Below, one piece after another: positions 58,864-64,000 of a stretch of 64,000 bases of DNA. The stretch comes from Angelobacter sp036557225 (GTDB taxonomy: Bacteria > Acidobacteriota > Terriglobia > Terriglobales > Acidobacteriaceae): positions 1 through 64,000 of the forward strand of contig DATBHX010000046.1 in the NCBI GenBank assembly GCA_036557225.1, written 5' to 3'. The first letter of the stretch is position 1; each line of letters begins with the position of its first letter. Position numbers and translations under genes: made by a program. The notes under the pieces are model-generated. The model was not told the origin of the DNA. It did not search any database and saw only the letters and a program-made list of their open reading frames with translations.

Positions 58864-59595
58864 TTACGGACGGACAAGCTTGGTATGGCCGGTGGTCTTA
58901 AGGCGAAAAACATCGTCGGAAATCTTGCTGTTCAACTTCATGTCGCTGTAGCGGACCACACGATAGTCGCCCGAAGGCTCAAAGAACTGCTGTTGTAGTG
59001 CAATACTGCGGTCAGGATCGAGCCACAGCATGATCTTGTTGTAGGTATTCCGCGTCTTTTCGTCTTTCGGTACCAATGCCAGCTTGGCTGTTTTCACACC
59101 TTGCACAGTCTCCCAGCCGGCCAGGGTCACCTCGTAGGATCTCTTCAGATCGTCGCCGCTGGCGCCAATGCCCAGGCTCAGAAAGGCTTCCACCTGCCCC
59201 TTATACTTGCTGACGTCGCGTTCTGTTACCTGGTCGATTTTCTTGTCGTAGATGGAAACCTTCTCGTCCTTGTAAACCACCTGTTTGGGCGCGGGCGAAG
59301 TCAGGTCGATCGCCGCTTCCACGCCTTTGCCGGTACGGCGAAAATAGATGCGCCCCTTCTGCAGGTCTTTCTCGTCGATGACTTTCTGATAGGTTTCAAA
59401 CTCAACGTCAGCCTCGGCCGATTTGAATTTTCCTGCAGTGGCATTCATCTTCGCCAGGACCGAATTGAGGTCATCCCCGGATTGCGCGGCAGAAGGTACA
59501 CACGGCCACCCTGCTGCTACGCCGGCAAGCAGCACCAGGATGAAGAGAAATCTCGATGATTCTCGCAACCCCAGCAGCCTTTGCAATTGGCTCAC
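58864..59595 (-). CDS. LolA-like periplasmic outer-membrane lipoprotein carrier
   Basis: 243 residues. GTG 59595 overlaps the stop of the preceding gene (GTGA). Signal region SRFLFILVLLAGVAAGWPCVPSAA. DDLNSVLAKMNATAGKFKSAEADVEFETYQKVIDEKDLQKGRIYFRRTGK is the LolA half-barrel; KLALVPKDEKTRNTYNKIMLWLDPDRSIALQQQFFEPSGDYRVVRYSD is its second half. It probably carries lipoproteins or lipids to the outer membrane; LolB/LolCDE are not nearby. Confidence 0.85.
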   Translation of the reverse strand: MSQLQRLLGLRESSRFLFILVLLAGVAAGWPCVPSAAQSGDDLNSVLAKMNATAGKFKSAEADVEFETYQKVIDEKDLQKGRIYFRRTGKGVEAAIDLTSPAPKQVVYKDEKVSIYDKKIDQVTERDVSKYKGQVEAFLSLGIGASGDDLKRSYEVTLAGWETVQGVKTAKLALVPKDEKTRNTYNKIMLWLDPDRSIALQQQFFEPSGDYRVVRYSDMKLNSKISDDVFRLKTTGHTKLVRP

Positions 59596-59954
59596 TTTCT
59601 GATCCAGGCGCGATAGGCCACAATATGCCCTGACGAATCGCGCACCGGCTCCACCCGCTCTACCGTTACCGGGCCGGCAATCGGGCGAAGCACACGCGCA
59701 AAATTGGCGCGCACCATGCCTTCATCCTGGGCGTCGACTGCGGCGGCGTCCACCTGATAGATCTTTCCATCTGTGGTGACAACTATCCCGTTAGGATGCG
59801 TCAGCGCTGCTCCCGGTTGGTCTTTGAAGTCGATGAAACGCGGTCCGATAAAGATGAATGCCAGGATCAGCGTAACCATTACGTCGTAATGGAAGCTGCC
59901 CCGTTCGTAGGTCCAGAAAAGGTAGCCCTTGAGCGTGCGCCAGACACGAGACAT
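59592..59954 (-). CDS. hypothetical membrane protein coupled to lolA-like gene
   Basis: 120 residues from ATG 59954. One transmembrane helix (YDVMVTLILAFIFIGPRFIDF, about 23-43) followed by a periplasmic beta-rich region (GIVVTTDGKIYQVDAAAVDAQDEGMVRANFARVLRPIAGPVTVERVEPV). Stop overlaps the LolA-like start, so they are translated together. No named family. Confidence 0.75.
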   Translation of the reverse strand: MSRVWRTLKGYLFWTYERGSFHYDVMVTLILAFIFIGPRFIDFKDQPGAALTHPNGIVVTTDGKIYQVDAAAVDAQDEGMVRANFARVLRPIAGPVTVERVEPVRDSSGHIVAYRAWIRK

Positions 59955-59990
59955 GCATTTAAGTGTATAGAAGCTGAAGGGCAGGCTCAA

Positions 59991-60083
59991 GGAATTGCCA
60001 GAATTGCCAAAATCGCCGGAATTGCCAAAATTTGAACGGCATCGCCAATTACCAATTTTGGCAATATTGGCAATTCTGGCAAC
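59991..60083. repeat. AATTGCC(A/G) short-repeat cluster with inverted copies
   Basis: Direct 8-9-bp units (GAATTGCCA, AAATCGCCGG, AATTGCCAAAA) followed by inverted copies (TTTTGGCAAT, TTGGCAATTCTGGCAA) that can fold into an imperfect hairpin. It lies directly after the serS stop. Related units recur on the other side of serS. Confidence 0.8.
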
Positions 60084-60101
60084 CCGGAGGAATGCCGGGA
60101 A

Positions 60102-61388
60102 CTAGAATTTTTTAGGAGTGATCCTCTCCGCGCCCACGTACTTCCTCAGTGCCTCCGGCACCACCACGCTGCCGTCGGCTTGCTGGTAGTTTTCGAGAAT
60201 CGCCAGCCAGGTGCGGCCGACGGCCAGTCCGCTACCGTTCAGCGTGTGTAGATACTCGCTCTTCTTGCTGCCCTCCGGGCGGTAGCGGATGTTGGCCCGC
60301 CGCGCCTGGTAGGCCTCAAAGTTCGAGCAGGAAGAGATCTCGCGATAAAGCTGCTGGCCGGGTAGCCAGACTTCCAGATCGTAGGTCTTGGCGGAGCTGG
60401 ATCCCATATCGCCCGTGCACAGCAGCATTACGCGATAGTGCAGCCCGAGTTTCTTGAGGACCGTCTCGGCATCGCGCGTGAGCTGCTCATGCTGCGCGTA
60501 AGACTGCTCCGGCCGCGTGAACTTCACCAGCTCAACTTTCTGAAACTGGTGCTGACGGATGATGCCGCGCACGTCTTTGCCGTAAGAGCCGGCCTCGCTG
60601 CGGAAGCACGGCGTGTAGCCGGTGACGGAGAGCGGCAGGCGCGCAGCGTCGAGTGTTTCGTCGCGATAGAGATTGGTGAGCGGTACTTCGGCTGTGGGGA
60701 TCAGCCAGAGGTCGTGCTGGTCAATCTTGAAGGAATCGTTCCCGAACTTGGGCAGCTGCCCGGTGCCGTACATGGAAGCGGAGTTCACCATGTAGGGCGG
60801 CAGAACTTCGGTGTATCCATGCTCGCTGGTATGAAGGTCAAGCATGAAATTGGCGAGGGCACGCTCGAGCCGTGCGCCCAGGTCCCAGTAGACGGCAAAA
60901 CGGGCTCCGCTCAGCTTGACCGCGCGCTCCATGTCGAGCACGCCCAGCTGCTCGCCCAGCTCCCAGTGCGGCTTGGGAGTAAAGCTAAACTCGGGCGGCG
61001 TGCCCCAGCGGCGGACTTCCTGGTTGTCTTCGGCGGAGTGGCCCACCGGCACAGATTCATGCGGCACGTTGGGAATACCGGCCAGCATGGTGCGCAATTC
61101 CTGGTCGATCTCGCTCGCCTGCTTTTCCAGTTCGTCGCCCTGCTGGCGCAGCGCCTTGGTCTGCTCCATCTGCGCCGTAGCGTCCTGTCCGGCCTTTTTT
61201 AGTTTGGCGATCTCTTCCGACGCGCGATTTCGCTGAGCCTTCAGCGTTTCTGCCTGGGTGATCAACGCGCGGCGTTTTTCGTCCACCTGGCGAAACCCGC
61301 CGAGGACGTTCTGCGGCTCCATGCCGCGGCGGCGCAGCATCTCTTCGATCTGCGGCAGGTTTTCACGGACGTAAGCGAGGTCAAGCAT
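60102..61388 (-). CDS. serS: seryl-tRNA synthetase
   Basis: 428 residues, class II synthetase for tRNA-Ser (and tRNA-Sec precursor). The N-terminal long antiparallel coiled coil (about 30-105) contacts the tRNA variable arm. Catalytic motifs: motif 2 CFRSEAGSYGKDVRGIIRQHQFQKVELVKF and motif 3 GSGLAVGRTWLAILENYQQADGSVVVPEALRKYVG; TAEVPLTNLY lies before motif 2. ATG 61388. Flanked on both sides by short-repeat clusters. Confidence 0.96.
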   Translation of the reverse strand: MLDLAYVRENLPQIEEMLRRRGMEPQNVLGGFRQVDEKRRALITQAETLKAQRNRASEEIAKLKKAGQDATAQMEQTKALRQQGDELEKQASEIDQELRTMLAGIPNVPHESVPVGHSAEDNQEVRRWGTPPEFSFTPKPHWELGEQLGVLDMERAVKLSGARFAVYWDLGARLERALANFMLDLHTSEHGYTEVLPPYMVNSASMYGTGQLPKFGNDSFKIDQHDLWLIPTAEVPLTNLYRDETLDAARLPLSVTGYTPCFRSEAGSYGKDVRGIIRQHQFQKVELVKFTRPEQSYAQHEQLTRDAETVLKKLGLHYRVMLLCTGDMGSSSAKTYDLEVWLPGQQLYREISSCSNFEAYQARRANIRYRPEGSKKSEYLHTLNGSGLAVGRTWLAILENYQQADGSVVVPEALRKYVGAERITPKKF

Positions 61389-61406
61389 GAATCTGTTTAC
61401 TTTACC

Positions 61407-61440
61407 AAATCGCCGAGATCGCGCGGAATCGCCGGAATCG
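61407..61440. repeat. CGCCGGAATCG-type short-repeat cluster
   Basis: Direct units ATCGCCG, ATCGCGCG and AATCGCCGG just upstream of serS, related to the AATTGCC cluster at 59991-60083. Confidence 0.7.
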
Positions 61441-61566
61441 GAAAGGCATTAAGGGTACCGCGGATTCGCGCAGTGGTCGCGGATCAGAAGACAGCCTCGG
61501 GCGGGCGTTTCGCGGAAGCTCTATTTCTTTATCTGTAGTAAGCCGCGGTAGACTCTGAGTTTTTTT

Positions 61567-61608
61567 CGATTCCGGCGATTACGGCGATCCCGCGCGATTC
61601 CGGCGATG
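61567..61608. repeat. CGATTCCGGCGAT repeat cluster
   Basis: CGATTCCGGCGAT occurs twice with ACGGCGATCC between; inverse orientation of the cluster at 61407-61440. Confidence 0.7.
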
Positions 61609-61634
61609 GACATCGGTGATAAGGTGTCCTTCAG

Positions 61635-61781
61635 ATGGAAAAGAAAATCTTCTGGATGCTGTTCATCGTCCTCGGCGTCGCCATGGACCTGGCGCTGCCC
61701 ATCTGGTGGAGCCTGGCGCTCATGCTGCCTCTGCTGTGGCTGTGCTGGTGGGTGGCGTACAAGAGCGGATGGTTTGGATAG
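61635..61781 (+). CDS. 48-residue membrane protein
   Basis: Two predicted membrane helices: IFWMLFIVLGVAMDLALP and WSLALMLPLLWLCWWVAY, with KSGWFG at the C-terminus. AAGG lies 11 bases upstream. Trp content is high (7 of 48). Bacteria often have such two-helix proteins; role unknown. Also upstream of serS, transcribed the other way. Confidence 0.6.
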   Translation: MEKKIFWMLFIVLGVAMDLALPIWWSLALMLPLLWLCWWVAYKSGWFG

Positions 61782-61859
61782 AAGCAGTCAGCGATCAGCT
61801 ATCAGCAAGCAGCTAAAACATCACTCAGTATGGTTCTACTCCGAGGCACAAGTCCCAAG

Positions 61860-62615
61860 TCAGTTGATCGCTGAGCAGGCGCGAAGGCGGCGGTCGCCGC
61901 CCCATTTGTGGAAGACCCTGGCGCCGGAAGCGCTGACCTGTTTTGCCGTCCTGAGCTTGCCTGGCCCCAGACCTGAGCCGGGAAAGACCAGATAGGCAAT
62001 ATTGGGCTTGCTGGTTCCACCGTTGCGCGGATTGCTGTCGAGGCCCAGAGCATGCGCCAGAGCAATTGAGCCTTCACCAATCTTGCCGCGCGGGCCAACA
62101 TCGGCAAAAATCGCGAATGCGGATCTGCCATTCGCGGTGTTGGTCACCAGGGCCAGATCGCCCAGCGTAACGCCAAATTGATCGATGAATTCAGGCGGAA
62201 GAACAAAATACGGGACCTTCGCCGCGTTCAAATATGTTTCAGTGGCTTGTGCGCTGCCGGCCGCGTTGCGGAGCGAGGTAGTGGAAATATAGAAACCCTT
62301 GAAACGGCCGGAGCGCTGGAGCATAGGCTGGCCGTCAGGGCCGAGAACGACGCTGGTAAAGCGGCCGCCATTCTTGGCGTTGGCGGTAAAATCCAGTCCT
62401 TTGTTGTTGGGACCGTAGGCGTTGGGCGCGCCGTCAGCGTCAACGTACAGGCCGGCATGAAAAAGCACGGCGCCGGCGATCTTCTGAACCGGAAATGTCG
62501 CCAGCCTGAAGGCAACCTCGCGAACTTCGCTGCCAGCACATGATCTCGTTTGTGACGGAGCCGCCACAGCCAGGCAGCAGACCACGATCGTGACAACGCC
62601 GGATTTTCTAACCAT
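61860..62615 (-). CDS. secreted GH75-family chitosanase
   Basis: 251 residues, signal peptide present (VVTIVVCCLAVAAPSQTRS). GLYVDADGAPNAYGPNNKGLDFTANAKNGGRF and FVLPPEFIDQFGVTLGDLALVTNTANGRSAFAIFADVGPRGKIGEGSIALAHALGL match the fungal-type chitosanase family GH75, whose acidic catalytic residues lie in these blocks (Asp in YVDADGAPNAYG and in FADVGP). It would cleave chitosan or partly deacetylated chitin from fungal walls. GH75 is mostly fungal, so the gene could be of transferred origin, but acidobacterial copies are known to occur. Confidence 0.85.
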   Translation of the reverse strand: MVRKSGVVTIVVCCLAVAAPSQTRSCAGSEVREVAFRLATFPVQKIAGAVLFHAGLYVDADGAPNAYGPNNKGLDFTANAKNGGRFTSVVLGPDGQPMLQRSGRFKGFYISTTSLRNAAGSAQATETYLNAAKVPYFVLPPEFIDQFGVTLGDLALVTNTANGRSAFAIFADVGPRGKIGEGSIALAHALGLDSNPRNGGTSKPNIAYLVFPGSGLGPGKLRTAKQVSASGARVFHKWGGDRRLRACSAIN

Positions 62616-62689
62616 GATCGGAGTCTAGTAGCTGCAGTCAGGGAAGGGCAAGACAGTGAGGGGTGCCTGATCGTGAACACAGTTGATTG

Positions 62690-63655
62690 TCAGGGGATGA
62701 TCACCAATCGACGGCCAGGCTGGTCGCGCAGCCAGGAGTTTTCGATATCCGCGAGTGGAACCCTTTCCGTGTCGATATGAAGGTCTCGTTTTGCGGCGTG
62801 GGCCATCACTTGCTGCAAGGCGTCGCCCAAAACATCGCGAGCTGGAATCCCCGCAGTACCCATGATGGTGAGTGCTGTGCTGCGCAGTACGGCTGCAGGA
62901 AGGGTGATGGCCGGCGCGGCGCTCTCTCCCGCCTGCACATAGCGGGTCTCGGATTGGATCACGGCAAATTCTCTTCGCGTGATTGCGGCGAGAAACGCCT
63001 CCGCAGGGGCGCCCCACACGTAATCGATCACGACCTGGATCCCGGACTGCCCGGCTTCGCGCACAAATGCCTGGCTCAGTTCAGTCGAAGGAAGGGCGAG
63101 GGAGATGGTTGCGTCGGCCCCCAAAGCGAGGAGAGCGTTCCGTGACTGTTGATTGCGACCGGCGGCAACGACTCGAGCGGCACCAAGAATCTTCGCGATC
63201 TGTACCGCCAATTTGCCGGTCACGCCCGTCGCGCCAAGGATGAGGACGTTTTCACCGGGCGCGAGCTTTGCCCGGTAGGCCAATGAAAGCCAGGCGGAGA
63301 CACCAGGGTTGACGATCGCGGCAGCGGTTTCGTCACTCACATTTACCGGGACGGGAAAGGTGAATGCCCGCGGCACAACCGTACGCTGTGCCATGGCGCC
63401 GTGGGGTGGTCGAGGCCCGCCAAAGAAGACCCGTTGCCCGTCCTCCAGATGCCCGACGCCATCCGAACCGCAGACGCGAGGGTATTCGCCCCCGCTGGCA
63501 TAGTGCGATCCGGCGGCCAGTTGCCTGTCAACCGGCTTCAGGGATGCGGCATGAACATGTACGAGCACGTCACGGTCTCTGTCACTGATGACCGGCTCCG
63601 GGAATTCTTCGTATCGAGGCGCGGTTCCAATCTTGTGCAGGACGGCTGCGTGCAT
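62690..63655 (-). CDS. zinc-independent NADP-dependent alcohol dehydrogenase/quinone oxidoreductase-like
   Basis: 321 residues of the MDR superfamily. The N-terminal GroES-like half (MHAAVLHKIGTAPRYEEFPEP) lacks the Cys/His zinc ligands of true alcohol dehydrogenases. Rossmann half: NVLILGATGVTGKLAVQIAKILGAARVVAAGRN (GxGxxG-type). A quinone or enone reductase role is likely. Nothing in the neighbourhood fixes the substrate. Confidence 0.87.
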   Translation of the reverse strand: MHAAVLHKIGTAPRYEEFPEPVISDRDRDVLVHVHAASLKPVDRQLAAGSHYASGGEYPRVCGSDGVGHLEDGQRVFFGGPRPPHGAMAQRTVVPRAFTFPVPVNVSDETAAAIVNPGVSAWLSLAYRAKLAPGENVLILGATGVTGKLAVQIAKILGAARVVAAGRNQQSRNALLALGADATISLALPSTELSQAFVREAGQSGIQVVIDYVWGAPAEAFLAAITRREFAVIQSETRYVQAGESAAPAITLPAAVLRSTALTIMGTAGIPARDVLGDALQQVMAHAAKRDLHIDTERVPLADIENSWLRDQPGRRLVIIP

Positions 63656-63996
63656 GTGAGGTCACCTTTCTGATCCAACAGATTCTATGCCATCGCGACG
63701 CTTCACGCAGGACGGGCAAAACCGCAAGACATCCCGACCTAAGGAGAAATCAGCTTGTGTCTTGAAGTAATGAGCAGCTCTATGAAACCCGCGATTTTAC
63801 TTGACAAAACGAGCTTCCTTCGCTTATAATTCGCTTGTAGTAATCCGTTCTGATTGTTGATCAGCGGTAGCCGCCAGTCACTACAAAAGCTGCAGGCTGG
63901 GTCCGGCACATTTCGAAGAGGTCCGCGCGTTCAGTCCGCTGCCTGCCTTTTCAACCCACAGGGTACTAGTGTGTCCACAGCGTGGAGCAGGCATTT
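63656..63996 (+). other. intergenic leader at right edge
   Basis: About 340 bases with a near-consensus promoter at 63801-63830 and a leader of about 160 bases. GGAG (63983-63986) precedes an ATG at 63997 that begins a gene running out of the window; only one codon is visible. No coding frame between promoter and that ATG is supported. Confidence 0.6.
63801..63830 (+). promoter_or_regulatory. near-consensus sigma-70 promoter
   Basis: TTGACA (63801-63806), 18-base spacer, TATAAT (63825-63830): both hexamers perfect. The strongest promoter in the window, facing out of it. Confidence 0.85.
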
Positions 63997-64000
63997 ATGC

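Overview
The window reads as chromosomal DNA of an Acidobacteriota bacterium, most likely of the Terriglobia/Koribacter kind. The basis is its gene families: a tandem pair of VWFA-related acidobacterial domain proteins, an Oar-like TonB-dependent receptor with a carboxypeptidase-regulatory N-terminus, a secreted S53 protease with Ig-like repeats, a GH75 chitosanase, many secreted or TPR proteins, and high G+C by eye. This is inference from families; no 16S or marker phylogeny is possible here. Housekeeping genes (cysS, serS, pgsA, glnA, galT, a NifS/IscS-type cysteine desulfurase, yraN, tRNA-Val) are scattered through it. No phage, IS transposase or CRISPR array was seen.

Layout. 0-10 kb: alpha/beta hydrolase, secreted phosphoesterase, two VWFA paralogues behind matching promoters, ABC-F protein, TonB-type protein, and a tiny transcription unit for a 15-residue lysine-rich peptide with two tandem terminators. 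10-23 kb: MscS-type channel, ferredoxin-NADP reductase-like flavoprotein, two methyltransferases, metallo-beta-lactamase fold protein, aldo/keto reductase, TPR and DUF4197 proteins, two secreted rhodaneses. 23-29.5 kb: glutamine synthetase, glycolipid-binding-domain protein, Ser/Thr kinase, pgsA, SGNH hydrolase, DUF4239 protein. 29.5-33 kb: a lower-G+C Eco57I-type DNA methylase/restriction gene next to tRNA-Val(GAC).

33-42 kb: 5'-3' exonuclease; a two-gene signalling pair (receiver + glutaredoxin-like + thioredoxin-reductase-like fusion, then a cNMP-binding histidine kinase); a two-subunit molybdenum hydroxylase with a Tat signal; and a coupled sigma factor / membrane protein / secreted protein cassette. 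42-54.6 kb: S53 protease with a striking 5' leader, cysS, EamA transporter, class III aminotransferase, YraN, galT and cysteine desulfurase. 54.7-64 kb: TonB-dependent receptor with a leader hairpin, LolA-like protein, serS flanked by short-repeat clusters, a 48-residue membrane protein, GH75 chitosanase, quinone-oxidoreductase-like protein, and a near-consensus promoter facing out of the window.

The best candidates for undescribed biology are regulatory: the protease leader (44861-45031), in which a CTTGAG...CTCAAGGA module occurs twice and the second copy overlaps the Shine-Dalgarno; the isolated lysine-peptide unit (9736-9980); and palindromic repeats that supply the C-terminal codons of galT and the cysteine desulfurase.
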